This document shows, in pieces, positions 39,088-47,691 of a stretch of DNA of 64,000 nucleotides. Below the pieces are notes generated by a model that searched no databases, was not told the origin of the DNA, and saw only the letters and a list, made by a program, of their open reading frames with translations. Position 1 is the stretch's first letter. Each line of letters opens with the position of its first letter. Location: positions 1,674,001-1,738,000 of the forward strand of contig NZ_CP006841.1 of the NCBI RefSeq assembly GCF_001274895.1. The letters are read 5' to 3'. Source of the stretch: Corynebacterium lactis RW2-5. Lineage in GTDB: Bacteria > Actinomycetota > Actinomycetes > Mycobacteriales > Mycobacteriaceae. Made by a program: the position numbers and the translations under genes.

Positions 39088-40677
39088 TCAATCTCGGCCG
39101 CTTGACTCGATGTCAACAGCGTCCAACCAGGTGTGACACCCCAGTGTATAAGGCCTGCGCAGCGCTGCCTCGACGATAGCGCGCGCCGCCATCACCTGAA
39201 CCGATTGCGGAAGGCTGTCAATGATATCGAGAGCCTCACGCAGGCCTTTTTCCGTCCTGGTTACTCCCGCGCCGCGCTGCATCGCCCGCCGCAGCCGATC
39301 CAGCTGCTCCGCTGTCAGGTCGGGCCTCGGCAGGCCCTCCTCGAGCGCATGGCTTGCCACGGCTTCCGCCCGGACAGCGCTAACCGCCCAGCTGTCTCCC
39401 CTGCTCCGGGCATCCCGCTGCCGCGCCGCGATATTCTCCGCCGCCGCCTTGCCGACGACAAGTCCCTCCAGCAACGAATTCGACGCCAAGCGATTCGCAC
39501 CGTGAAGCCCCGTCGCCGAGCACTCGCCGGCGGCGTAAAGCCCATCCACGCAGGTTCTCCCCTCCGGGGTCACCTCAATCCCGCCGCAGGTGTAATGCAC
39601 AGCCGGGGTCACCGGGATAAGGTCCTGCGCCGGATCTATAGCGGCGGCCGCCAGGCCAGCGGTGATCGTCGGGAAGCGGGCCGGGAAACCCTGCAGGTGA
39701 CGAGCATCCAAGAACACAAAGTCCTCCCCTAGCTCGCGCAGGCGCGCAGCGATTGCGCGGGAGACTATATCGCGCGGAGCGAGATCACCGCGCGGATCCA
39801 TGCCTGCGGTAACGCTCGCCCCACGGGAGTCGACGAGTTTCGCGCCCTCTCCGCGTACTGCCTCACTGACCAGCTGGCGCCGCCCTGTCTCCCGGCGCGT
39901 GAACAAAACGGTCGGGTGAAACTGGATGAACTCCATGTCCTTCACACGCGCGCCGGCATCCAGAGCCAGGCCGATGGCCTCCCCGCGAGCTCCCGAAGGC
40001 GCCGTAGTTGCCTGGTAAATCTGGCCGACCCCACCGGTGGCCAGCAGCGTCGCCGACGCCGCAACAATTCCACGGCCACGGGGATCGTCGATGACGGCGC
40101 CGATTGCGCGGCCTGAGTCCACCAGAAGTTGGCGCGCCCGGCCATTTTGGAGCAGTCGGATGCCGGTGACCGATACTTCCAGAGCCCTCTGAATCTCGGC
40201 TCCCGTGGCATCTCCACCAGCATGAATGATTCTGCGCGCGGAGTGGCCGCCCTCCTTAGTCCGCGAATACGGCGGCAGCTCAGAGACCGAGCCAGACGGT
40301 GCGGTGTCTGCTCGGTCGAACCGCGCGCCGAGGCCGATGAGCCATTCAGTGGCCTCCGCCCCACCGGCAACAATGCGCTCTACGGCCACCTCATCGCAGT
40401 GCCCCGCACCCGCATCGAGAGTGTCCGCCACATGCGCTGCAACACTATCCGGGGCACCGTTTGCGTAGCTGCCCGTGGAATCGTCGGAAAGCCCAACTAC
40501 CGCGAGACCGCCCTGCGCGAGGTTAGTAGCTGCGTCGGAAAAGCGGAGATGGCGGCGCGCACCAGTGCGCCACTCGCCGCTGTCGACAAGGAGTACGTCG
40601 AGACCGAGCTCAAGGCCACGGCGGGCCGCCGACAACCCGGCGACGCCGCCACCGATGACGAGCAAATCGCAGGTCAA
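39088..40677 (-). CDS. nadB: L-aspartate oxidase
   Basis: This 529-residue FAD enzyme oxidises L-aspartate to iminoaspartate, the first step to quinolinate. It has an N-terminal FAD-binding motif VIGGGVAGLSAA, the substrate-site segments GGHSARRIIHAGGDATG and HYTCGGI, and LHGANRLASNSLLEGLV. C. glutamicum lacks nadB, so its presence sets this organism apart. It lies 37 bases after nadA and 54 before nadC. Confidence 0.95.
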   Translation of the reverse strand: MTCDLLVIGGGVAGLSAARRGLELGLDVLLVDSGEWRTGARRHLRFSDAATNLAQGGLAVVGLSDDSTGSYANGAPDSVAAHVADTLDAGAGHCDEVAVERIVAGGAEATEWLIGLGARFDRADTAPSGSVSELPPYSRTKEGGHSARRIIHAGGDATGAEIQRALEVSVTGIRLLQNGRARQLLVDSGRAIGAVIDDPRGRGIVAASATLLATGGVGQIYQATTAPSGARGEAIGLALDAGARVKDMEFIQFHPTVLFTRRETGRRQLVSEAVRGEGAKLVDSRGASVTAGMDPRGDLAPRDIVSRAIAARLRELGEDFVFLDARHLQGFPARFPTITAGLAAAAIDPAQDLIPVTPAVHYTCGGIEVTPEGRTCVDGLYAAGECSATGLHGANRLASNSLLEGLVVGKAAAENIAARQRDARSRGDSWAVSAVRAEAVASHALEEGLPRPDLTAEQLDRLRRAMQRGAGVTRTEKGLREALDIIDSLPQSVQVMAARAIVEAALRRPYTLGCHTWLDAVDIESSGRD

Positions 40678-40714
40678 AGACCAGTTGAAATCATGCGATT
40701 GCGAGGGAAACGTA

Positions 40715-41788
40715 CTACTCGCCCCCGCCGGGATTACCGATCGCGATCATCCGCTCAACCGAAGCCCGCGCGCGAGCTGCGACGTCCGGGTCCACGGTGA
40801 CTTCGTCAGAGCCCTCGATCAGGCAGCGCAGCAGGGCAGCGGGAGTGATCAGCTTCATGTAGGAGCACGACGCGCGGTCGTTCACCGGCTCAAAAGCCAC
40901 ATCAGGCGCGGCCTTGCGCAGCTGATGCAGCATGCCGACCTCGGTCGCGACCAGAACCTTCGACGAGGGCTTGGATTCCTCAACCTTGCGAGCTGCAGTG
41001 AGCATCTCTCCCGTGGAAAGCATATGGACGCGCTCCGGCTCAATTGTGCCCTCGCCGGCAAGGTAAATCGCCGAATTTGCGCAACCGCACTCCGGGTGGA
41101 TGAAAAGCTCGGCGTTTTCATCCTCCGCTGCGCGCCGGGCGAGTTCGTCGCCGTTGATGTTGGCGTGCACGTGGCACTCGCCCGCCCAGACACGAACGTT
41201 GGCGCGGCCGGTCTTTCGACGCACGTGGGCGCCGAGGAACTGATCCGGGTTGAACAGAATCTCCTGATCTTCCGGAATCGAGGCGACCACATCGACCGCG
41301 TTGGAGGAGGTGCAGCAGATATCAGTCTCAGCCTTAACATCGGCCGTGGTATTGACGTAGCTGACCACGACCGCTCCCGGATGCTCCGACTTCCACTCCT
41401 TGAGCTCTTCGGCAGTGATGGAATCGGCGAGAGAGCAACCAGCGCGCTCGTCCGGAATGAGGACGGTTTTCTCCGGGCTCAGAATCTTCGCGGTCTCGGC
41501 CATGAAATGCACGCCGCAGAAGATAATCACGTCCGCGTCGGTCTCCGCCGCGATACGCGACAGCCCGAGGGAATCCCCAGTGTAATCGGCAATGTCCTGG
41601 ATTTCCGGCAGCTGATAGTTATGGGCCAGAATGACCGCGTTGCGTTCACGGGCCAGTCGCTTAACTTCAGCGGCCCAGGACTCGTCGGGGACAATGCCGT
41701 CGTAACGCCCGTCGCTGTCCACCACTGAAGCGGCAAGCGGCGAGTCGAGGCGAGGGAGGGAGACAGGGGCTGCGGGGTGGGAAGCCAC
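40715..41788 (-). CDS. nadA: Quinolinate synthase
   Basis: This 357-residue [4Fe-4S] enzyme condenses iminoaspartate with dihydroxyacetone phosphate to quinolinate. The cluster-binding cysteines are expected in [21 protein letters not shown] and HPECGCANS, all present. The [13 protein letters not shown] substrate motif is near the N-terminus. It starts with GTG behind AAGGA and heads the nad unit. An upstream terminator at about 41.9 kb separates it from the DUF2567 gene. Confidence 0.95.
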   Translation of the reverse strand: MASHPAAPVSLPRLDSPLAASVVDSDGRYDGIVPDESWAAEVKRLARERNAVILAHNYQLPEIQDIADYTGDSLGLSRIAAETDADVIIFCGVHFMAETAKILSPEKTVLIPDERAGCSLADSITAEELKEWKSEHPGAVVVSYVNTTADVKAETDICCTSSNAVDVVASIPEDQEILFNPDQFLGAHVRRKTGRANVRVWAGECHVHANINGDELARRAAEDENAELFIHPECGCANSAIYLAGEGTIEPERVHMLSTGEMLTAARKVEESKPSSKVLVATEVGMLHQLRKAAPDVAFEPVNDRASCSYMKLITPAALLRCLIEGSDEVTVDPDVAARARASVERMIAIGNPGGGE

Positions 41789-41900
41789 AGTGGAATTCCT
41801 TCACGAAAGATGGGGTGCGCCAATCGGCGCAGGCATGGGTAAGGCGACGAAATATTGGAATAAATCGTAAATAAGGGATTGGAAGACCGCCACTGTACCG

Positions 41901-41921
41901 AAAAAGCCCCTATATCGGGGC
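41901..41921 (-). terminator. Terminator between the DUF2567 gene and nadA
   Basis: On the minus strand GCCCC pairs with GGGGC around GATATA and is followed directly by TTTTT. It lies 155 bases beyond the DUF2567 stop and about 115 before the nadA start, so nadA must have its own promoter in the A+T-rich stretch between. Confidence 0.65.
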
Positions 41922-42076
41922 ATCAGCGACAGTTTCGGTCCAAACCTTAATGAAAAATTATAATTACGTCCCCGCCCCGATACGTAATGCCCACCCCTAT
42001 TCTGGCCAATTTGGTCTCGGGTGACGCGCCTTTAAGACCTCAGGCTGGCCCCTAGAGCCAGACCGGCGCCGGCAAT

Positions 42077-42685
42077 CTACTCGGCGGGGTGTTCCGCGGG
42101 GTCATCCTCGGACTGGAAGAGGATTCGCGCCCACAGCGCAATCATCGCTACCAGTGGCGCTACGAGCAGAGCTGAGTACGTAGAAAACTCGGGAACAGCC
42201 TGGGCTGACTGGCCGAGTTCCAAACTGGAGATATCCACCTGCCGAATTCCGGCCACGACCTGCCCTGTAACAAAGACTACGACCGAACAGATCAACCCGA
42301 TACAACCCGCTACCACGACGCCGAGCAGCCCAGCCGATGGCCCGTTGAAATTACGACCACGAAGCACCAGGAGCCCCAACCCGCCGCCGAGGATAGCCCC
42401 AATCAGGACAAACCACAGGACTCCGATAAAGCCGGCCTGAGCGCTGCCCTCAACGACCGCGACCTGTCCGCGCTCAATCAACTGCACCTCTTGCTTCGGG
42501 CGAAGCAACCCCCACGCGCAACCACCGACAATCCCCGCGAGAATTGAGGACAGGACAATGCCCGAGACAGCGGCAACATACTTCTTGTGTATCTGCGGCG
42601 TCCGGGACGCAGACGACGATCGCGGCCGGTGCGCTGCCTGCGCTCCTGGCGATGCCTGAGAATCTCGCGCAATTTTGGAAGTCAT
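42077..42685 (-). CDS. DUF2567-type membrane protein
   Basis: This 202-residue protein has a basic, Ser/Arg-rich cytoplasmic N-terminus and four hydrophobic segments (about residues 38-60, 82-108, 118-145 and 165-190). Mycobacteria carry a DUF2567 membrane protein (Rv1591 type) at the same place, between bioB-bsaP and nadABC, which is the main basis for the call. Its function is not known. Confidence 0.65.
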   Translation of the reverse strand: MTSKIARDSQASPGAQAAHRPRSSSASRTPQIHKKYVAAVSGIVLSSILAGIVGGCAWGLLRPKQEVQLIERGQVAVVEGSAQAGFIGVLWFVLIGAILGGGLGLLVLRGRNFNGPSAGLLGVVVAGCIGLICSVVVFVTGQVVAGIRQVDISSLELGQSAQAVPEFSTYSALLVAPLVAMIALWARILFQSEDDPAEHPAE

Positions 42686-42701
42686 AGTTGGTCAATCTAC
42701 C

Positions 42702-42738
42702 AAAAACACCCTCCCACCAAACTGTTGGTGAAAGGGCG
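42702..42738 (-). terminator. Terminator after the His-rich gene
   Basis: On the minus strand CGCCCTTTCACCAA pairs with TTGGTGGGAGGGTG (including G-U pairs) around a four-base loop, followed by TTTTT. The 14-bp stem closely follows the His-rich stop, making that gene a separate transcription unit. Confidence 0.75.
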
Positions 42739-42752
42739 CTTGCCAGGACCGA

Positions 42753-43046
42753 TTAGTGCTCGTCGTAGTGATCGCCATGGGCCGCATGACGATGACCGTT
42801 GTGGATGTAGTCAACGTGATCGCCGTGCGGAACTGCTACGTGGCCACAGCCCGGGCCGTGGACATGATCGCCGTGGTCTTCGGCCATTTCGTGCTCAGTG
42901 CACTCGCACTCGACCCACTGGCCATTGAGCTCGCGGTGGATGTGGCCGTCATGTACGTAGTCGATGTGATCTTCGTGCTTGAAGGAAACGTGGCCGCAGC
43001 CCTCGCCGTGGACGTGAGTGTGGTTTTCATGAACAGGTGCGCTCAT
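42753..43046 (-). CDS. Histidine-rich metal-binding protein with an internal duplication
   Basis: Of 97 residues, 23 are His. Two 27-residue copies (residues 11-37 and 61-87) share the pattern HVHGxGCGHVxxxHxDHxDYxHxGHxH, with all His and Cys aligned, exactly 50 residues apart. A CEC pair lies between them and the tail is HAAHGDHYDEH. Binding of zinc, nickel or copper is expected. There is no signal peptide or membrane segment. The gene has its own terminator and its own upstream region with an inverted repeat, so it is probably metal-regulated on its own. Similar short proteins are sometimes labelled zinc transporter components; transport is unlikely for this soluble protein. Confidence 0.85.
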   Translation of the reverse strand: MSAPVHENHTHVHGEGCGHVSFKHEDHIDYVHDGHIHRELNGQWVECECTEHEMAEDHGDHVHGPGCGHVAVPHGDHVDYIHNGHRHAAHGDHYDEH

Positions 43047-43157
43047 GGTGATTCATCCCTTTCGGAGGAAATGATGGGCAACTGACTTAGATTCTCGGAG
43101 TACCGGAGCACCCCGCATCTCTTTCTTCATCCCCATTATGAACCAAAAGTAAAAACC

Positions 43158-43171
43158 TTTCAATCTTGAAA
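43158..43171. promoter_or_regulatory. Inverted repeat upstream of the His-rich gene
   Basis: TTTCAATCTTGAAA is a perfect 6-bp inverted repeat with a two-base centre, 112-125 bases upstream of the His-rich start. A related TTGAAAACGG sequence overlaps it. It is a candidate operator for a metal regulator such as Zur, but it does not match the published Zur consensus well. Confidence 0.4.
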
Positions 43172-43217
43172 ACGGTTCCCAAAACCACTATCTACCTGCA
43201 ATGATGTTCAATAAGCA

Positions 43218-43571
43218 TCATCGCTGTTCAAGCATGATGGAATCGACTTCACCATGCCTTGAACATTTGGCAGTCCACCCTGTCGGACGAATCTGGACCA
43301 CCATTCTGCGCCCACAAATCTGACAGAATCGTGGTGCCTCAAGTCCCGCTTTGGCGCCCAGTGAGCGCTCACGAAACTCGCCGGCTTCCAAATCCGCCCC
43401 CGTAAAGGGATCGAACTTCGGCTCATCGCCGAGCACCATCGCCTGCAGCAGTTCGGTGGATGCAGGCCGCTCTTTTCGGGTTCGGCAAGGCCTCGGTCGA
43501 GCCGTAGCCGGCGCCGAAGATTCCGCAGTCCCCAAGGCAGGATTCATCTCGGTCGCGTTAGACGGTTGCAT
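43218..43571 (-). CDS. bsaP: Biotin synthase auxiliary protein
   Basis: This 117-residue protein overlaps the end of bioB by 14 bases. It has a variable Pro/Ala-rich N-terminus, the conserved FDPFTGA segment (residues 53-59), and the motif FCQICGRRM...KCSRHG with Cys83, Cys86, Cys103 and His106. This matches BsaP, the small iron-sulfur partner that mycobacterial BioB needs for activity, also encoded directly after bioB. The cluster ligands are inferred from the motif. No other function is likely given position and motif. Confidence 0.85.
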   Translation of the reverse strand: MQPSNATEMNPALGTAESSAPATARPRPCRTRKERPASTELLQAMVLGDEPKFDPFTGADLEAGEFRERSLGAKAGLEAPRFCQICGRRMVVQIRPTGWTAKCSRHGEVDSIMLEQR

Positions 43572-44565
43572 TGAGGGCCTTAATCGGGAGTCGAACCTTT
43601 CCGAGCATGTCCAGATCCTGCTCGGCCGGACGTCCGAGAGTGGTCAGGTAGTTGCCGACAATAACGGCGTTGATGCCGCCCAGCAGACCCTGCTCAGCAC
43701 CCAGATCACCGAGAGTCAGTTCACGTCCACCGGCGAAACGCAGGATGGTCTTCGGCAGCGCCAGACGGAAAGCGCCGATCGCGCGCAGCGCATCCTTCGC
43801 CGGCATCGGCTCGCGACCTGCGAACGGGGTGCCCGGACGCGGATCGAGGAAGTTCATCGGAACCTCAGTCGGGTTCAGGCGAGCAAGATCCTGGGCGAAC
43901 TCCGCTCGCTGCTCAAGGGACTCACCCATGCCTAGGATGCCGCCGCAGCAGACCTCCATGCCCGCCTCACCGACCATCCTGAGGGTATCGTGACGCTCCT
44001 CCCAGGTGTGGGTAGTAACGACCTGCGGGAAGTAGCTCTTCGCGGTCTCCAGGTTGTGGTTGTAGCGGTGGATACCGGCCTTTGCCAGCCGGTCGACCTG
44101 CTCCTGAGTCAGGATGCCCATCGACGCCGCGACGTTGATGTCCACCTCAGACTGGATTGCCGCCACTGCCTGCTCCATCTGGCTGAGCAGGCGCTCATCC
44201 GGACCCTTGACGGCGGCGACGATACAGAACTCCGTCGCACCGGACTTCGCGGTCTGCTTTGCGGCGTCGACAAGCGCGGGGATATCGAGCCATGCGGAGC
44301 GCACCGGCGATTCGAAGAGACCGGACTGCGAGCAGAAGTGGCAATCCTCCGGGCAGCCGCCAGTTTTCAGCGAGATGATGCCTTCAACCTCGACCTCCTC
44401 GCCGCACCACTTCAGACGCACCTCGTGCGCCAGCGCAAGCAGGTCTTCGATACGCTCGTCGCCGAGCTTGAGAACCTCCAGGGTCTCCTGGTAGTTCAGA
44501 CCTTCGCCGCGCTCGAGCACCTTCTCGCGGGCGAGTTCCAGAATGTCCTGAGTGGATGTAGTCAT
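43558..44565 (-). CDS. bioB: Biotin synthase
   Basis: This 335-residue radical-SAM enzyme inserts sulfur into dethiobiotin. The radical-SAM cluster site is CPEDCHFC (C-x3-C-x2-C) in [14 protein letters not shown], and a YNHNLETA segment and AGRELTLG motif (with the Arg that binds the auxiliary [2Fe-2S] cluster) follow. It is divergent from a BioQ-type regulator and its promoter region is filled with BioQ-type boxes. It is cotranscribed with bsaP. Confidence 0.96.
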   Translation of the reverse strand: MTTSTQDILELAREKVLERGEGLNYQETLEVLKLGDERIEDLLALAHEVRLKWCGEEVEVEGIISLKTGGCPEDCHFCSQSGLFESPVRSAWLDIPALVDAAKQTAKSGATEFCIVAAVKGPDERLLSQMEQAVAAIQSEVDINVAASMGILTQEQVDRLAKAGIHRYNHNLETAKSYFPQVVTTHTWEERHDTLRMVGEAGMEVCCGGILGMGESLEQRAEFAQDLARLNPTEVPMNFLDPRPGTPFAGREPMPAKDALRAIGAFRLALPKTILRFAGGRELTLGDLGAEQGLLGGINAVIVGNYLTTLGRPAEQDLDMLGKVRLPIKALNATV

Positions 44566-44609
44566 GGGAATGCAGGCGCTCCTTTGGGGCGGTGGGATTG
44601 GGGCTGGAA

Positions 44610-44705
44610 TGAACGCTGCGCCTGAACACTGCTTTGAACACTGTTCTGAACATCGTTCGACTCACAAATCTAATACCACCGCCCCGAATTGTCGAACATC
44701 GTTCA
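44610..44705. promoter_or_regulatory. Array of BioQ-type operators between bioB and bioQ
   Basis: TGAAC occurs at 44610, 44623, 44635 and 44647, at 12-13 base spacing. The third and fourth are complete palindromic sites (TGAAC-ACT-GTTC-T and TGAAC-ATC-GTTC-G), and a further site (CGAAC-ATC-GTTC-A) lies at 44693-44705. The published corynebacterial BioQ motif is TGAAC-N3-GTTAC. The bioB and bioQ promoters must lie in or beside the array, so both genes should be repressed. Confidence 0.8.
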
Positions 44706-44780
44706 GGCGCCCGTGTCGCAGTTGCTGTCCCCACGTCCGCCCCAGTCCCCAAAGCCGAAAATTCGTCTACGGTTGGCAGT

Positions 44781-45389
44781 GTGCAACTGACCAAGGACAT
44801 CATTCTCGACGCAGCGCTTTCCATTCTCGATGAGTACGGTCTCGGCGATTTGACCATCCGCCGATTGAGCCGCCACCTCGAGACCGCCGCCGGCGCGATG
44901 TATTGGCATTTCCCCTCGAAACAGGCTCTACTGGGCGCGGTCGCCGACAGAATCCTCTCCCCTTGCACGCACTTTTCCCCCTCGGGAGATTGGCGTCGCG
45001 ACACCGCAGACTTTTCCGCTCTGCTGCACTCCTGCCTCACCTCGCATCGCGATGGTGCTGAAGTGGTTTCTGCCGCCCTCGCAACAAACACCGCCACCGT
45101 CCGCCCGGAAAAGACGCTTGCCGACGCCCTCTCGGCCGCAAACGGTGCGGTTCCCGAAGCGGCAACGATCCAGGACACCGCCGCAGTGCTGGTGTATTTC
45201 ATCCTCGGTGCGACCGTGGATGAGCAGACTGCGAGTAATCTTCAAACGGCCAAGAAGTCCGCGTCCTCCGACAAGGAACTGTCTTCCAGCGCTGCAGATG
45301 TTGAGGCTGAAATGAAAAAGGAGCCCGGCTCCCAGCGAATCAAACTGGGAACCGAGCTCTTTATTGCGGGCATTGCCGCCCGCAGTTAG
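44781..45389 (+). CDS. bioQ: TetR-family regulator, probable BioQ
   Basis: From the GTG at 44781 the protein has about 202 residues. The N-terminal helix-turn-helix reads LTIRRLSRHLETAAGAMYWHFPSKQALL; the rest is the variable effector domain. Its place opposite bioB, facing an array of TGAAC palindromes, identifies it as BioQ, the TetR-type repressor of corynebacterial biotin genes, rather than an unrelated TetR. The 44634 start would add 49 residues translated from the operator array and is rejected. Its last codons overlap a terminator used by the convergent antiporter gene. Confidence 0.8.
   Translation: MQLTKDIILDAALSILDEYGLGDLTIRRLSRHLETAAGAMYWHFPSKQALLGAVADRILSPCTHFSPSGDWRRDTADFSALLHSCLTSHRDGAEVVSAALATNTATVRPEKTLADALSAANGAVPEAATIQDTAAVLVYFILGATVDEQTASNLQTAKKSASSDKELSSSAADVEAEMKKEPGSQRIKLGTELFIAGIAARS
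45315..45363 (-). terminator. Antiporter terminator embedded in the bioQ coding end
   Basis: On the minus strand AAAGAGCTCGGTTCCCAG pairs (one bulge, a mismatch) with CTGGGAGCCGGGCTCC and is followed by TTTTT. It lies 33-81 bases after the antiporter stop but inside the last 25 codons of the convergent bioQ gene, so both genes share this DNA. Confidence 0.75.
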
Positions 45390-45395
45390 CCCTAG

Positions 45396-46763
45396 CTAGA
45401 GGACCATCGCTGCAATCCAGCCGGAGGCCAGCAGCGGCAGGTTGAAGTGCAGGAAGGTCGGGATGACGGAGTCCCGGATGTGGTCGTGTTGACCATCGGC
45501 GTTTAGGCCCATCGTCGGGCCGAGGGTGGAGTCGGATGCCGGAGAACCAGCGTCACCCAGAGCGCCTGCGGTACCGACAATGGCGACCGTCGCCATTGGG
45601 GAGAAACCGAGCGACAGGCACAGTGGGACATAGATGATAGAGATGATTGGCAGTGTCGAGAAGGACGAACCGATGCCCATCGTGACAATCAGGCCGACCA
45701 GCAGCATGGCAAACGCGGCCGCCGCCTTATTTCCTGCGAACATCTCTGCCGTTGCGGTGACCAGGGGCTCAACCTGGCCGGACTCGGTCATGACGGATGC
45801 GAAACCCTGGGCCGAAATCATGATGAAACCGATTAGCGCCATCATTTTCATGCCAGCGGTGAAGACGTCGTCTGCCTCCTTCCACCGCACGGCGCCGGTA
45901 AGCATGAAAATTGCCAGGCCGGTGAGCGCACCGATCAACAGCGGATCGGCCTCGGTCTCCAGCGAGTTCATGACAATCTGAACCAGGAAGGTCGCCACAA
46001 TCGCGACCAGCGCAACGATGACACGGTATTTAGAGACCGGCTCGTCAGAACCCGCATTGCTCTGCTGAGAGGACTCGGCAATCGGCAGGTCCGCGTAGGA
46101 GCGCGGCTTGCGGTAAGAGAATAATACAGCGATGAGCAGGCCAGCAATCATGCCAAGAGCCGGGATGCCCATAGTCGCCATGATGTTGATGCCGGAAACG
46201 TCAAGGCCTGCCTTTTCGATGTTGCCCAGCAGAATCTCGTTCAAGAAGATTGAGCCGAAGCCCACCGGAACCCACATGTAGGTGGTGACCAGACCGAAGG
46301 TTATGACAGAGGTAACCATCCTGCGGTCGAGGTTCAGCCGGTTAAAGACGGTGAGCAGCGGCGGGATGATCAGCGGGATGAAGGCGATGTGAACCGGAAT
46401 GAGGTTCTGCGACATAATCGCCATCGCGAGGATTCCCGCTAGCATGCCCCACTTGGTGACTGCGACGGCCGACTTCTTTGTGCTCTCCCCCTCTGCACCA
46501 ATCTTTGCAATCAGCCACTCGGCGAGCATCTTGGGCAGTCCCGACGACGCCACCGCCATCGCGAACGCACCGAGCATCGCGTAGCTAAGTGCGATCTTCG
46601 CTCCGCCAGACAGGCCCTCCTGGAAGGCCACCATCGTGGCATCGAGCCCCATTCCAGCCGAGAGGCCACCAACGAGTGCGCCGATAAAGAGCGCCAACAC
46701 GACATGAACCCGGCTCAGAGCCAGGATTAGCATCACCACAACGGCGAGAAGTACGGCATTCAT
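45396..46763 (-). CDS. Na+/H+ antiporter-family membrane protein
   Basis: This 455-residue protein has about 11 hydrophobic segments and resembles the Na+/H+ antiporter family related to YuiF. Typical features are IMSQNLIPVHIAFIPLIIPP, MWVPVGFGSIFLNEIL, and GDAGSPASDSTLGPTMGLNADGQHDH near the C-terminus. A His-Asp-His loop precedes the last helix. Some relatives transport amino acids or dicarboxylates, so the substrate is not certain. It is a single gene with its terminator inside bioQ. Confidence 0.8.
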   Translation of the reverse strand: MNAVLLAVVVMLILALSRVHVVLALFIGALVGGLSAGMGLDATMVAFQEGLSGGAKIALSYAMLGAFAMAVASSGLPKMLAEWLIAKIGAEGESTKKSAVAVTKWGMLAGILAMAIMSQNLIPVHIAFIPLIIPPLLTVFNRLNLDRRMVTSVITFGLVTTYMWVPVGFGSIFLNEILLGNIEKAGLDVSGINIMATMGIPALGMIAGLLIAVLFSYRKPRSYADLPIAESSQQSNAGSDEPVSKYRVIVALVAIVATFLVQIVMNSLETEADPLLIGALTGLAIFMLTGAVRWKEADDVFTAGMKMMALIGFIMISAQGFASVMTESGQVEPLVTATAEMFAGNKAAAAFAMLLVGLIVTMGIGSSFSTLPIISIIYVPLCLSLGFSPMATVAIVGTAGALGDAGSPASDSTLGPTMGLNADGQHDHIRDSVIPTFLHFNLPLLASGWIAAMVL

Positions 46764-46957
46764 GGGGTTGATACTAAGACAACGCTAAGAAAAGTCAGCA
46801 ACCGGGTCCCCCAGGGGGTTAGAGATTCCCGCGCGACAGGGCGAGCAAAATGCCGCCGGAATATATGCAGAAAAATGCCCAAAACAGACAGCGAGCGATT
46901 AACACCGGGAAAACGAGTCCACGCCCCGGAGCTAACCGCTCGAAGTTCGCCCAAGGT

Positions 46958-47320
46958 CTAGTCGATGGACACTAGCCCCTGGCCGCCCTGTACCGCGTCG
47001 CCGACTGCGACGTGGAGAGCGCTGACCTTGCCCGCGCTCGGAGCGGTAATCTCGGTCTCCATCTTCATGGCCTCCAGGATGAGGAGAACCTGGCCCGCCT
47101 CGATGTCCTGGCCTTCTTCGACCAGAATCTTGCTGACGGAACCGGCCAGCGGTGCGACGACCGCATTGGCGGACACGCCCGAGACAGATGCGGTCGCAGG
47201 CTCGACGACGGTGTTGGACGCGCCACCACCCATAACGATTGGCGAAAGGCGCTTCGGCTCCTCCACCACTTCGACGTCGACGTCGTAGGCAATGCCGCCT
47301 ACGGTCACTTTCAATTTCAT
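46958..47320 (-). CDS. Biotinyl carrier (transcarboxylase 1.3S-type) subunit
   Basis: This 120-residue protein opens with a short strand (MKLKVTVGGIAYDVDVE), has an Ala/Ser/Thr/Val-rich linker and ends in a biotinyl domain with EAMKM; the biotinylated Lys is residue 86. It carries the carboxyl group between the 12S and 5S subunits of methylmalonyl-CoA carboxyltransferase. It is the last gene of a four-gene cluster. It depends on biotin, synthesised in part by the BioB/BsaP unit just to its left. Confidence 0.92.
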   Translation of the reverse strand: MKLKVTVGGIAYDVDVEVVEEPKRLSPIVMGGGASNTVVEPATASVSGVSANAVVAPLAGSVSKILVEEGQDIEAGQVLLILEAMKMETEITAPSAGKVSALHVAVGDAVQGGQGLVSID

Positions 47321-47367
47321 GGCTTCAAAATCCTCTAAGTAGAAAGTCGATCAGTAAACGGTGCCCA

Positions 47368-47691
47368 CTAGCGCAGGTGCTGCTGCTGGACCTGGCGGCC
47401 CTGAGCGGCCCACGTCTTGTGGCGGTTGTAGCGGATGGCCCTGACCTTGCCCTTATTGCCGAGGTAGGCGGAGACGGCTGCGGAAATCGCAATCACCGTG
47501 TCCTCCGGAATTCCGGCATCGACCCGCTTGCGCAGGTCGGACAACTCCTTCTCGGCCTGGTTCAGTCGAGCGGTGGCCTTGAGCAGGCTATTCGACGTCG
47601 CGTCGAGGCGATTGGTCAGCTCGGCGACCAGCGCGCGCAGCTCAGCGACGTCGCCAGCGCCGGCACCCACACCGGAGATGTTCTCAGTCAT
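47368..47691 (-). CDS. Small transcarboxylase/decarboxylase-associated subunit
   Basis: A 107-residue protein with a predicted coiled coil (about residues 15-60; VAELRALVAELTNRLDATSN, AEKELSDLRKRV) and a C-terminal IPEDTVIAISAAVSAYLGNKG segment. The tail resembles small gamma/epsilon subunits found in Na+-pumping methylmalonyl-CoA decarboxylases and related transcarboxylase clusters. No membrane anchor is present. Its ATG overlaps the 12S stop by one base. A role as assembly factor or scaffold is inference from position. Confidence 0.65.
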   Translation of the reverse strand: MTENISGVGAGAGDVAELRALVAELTNRLDATSNSLLKATARLNQAEKELSDLRKRVDAGIPEDTVIAISAAVSAYLGNKGKVRAIRYNRHKTWAAQGRQVQQQHLR

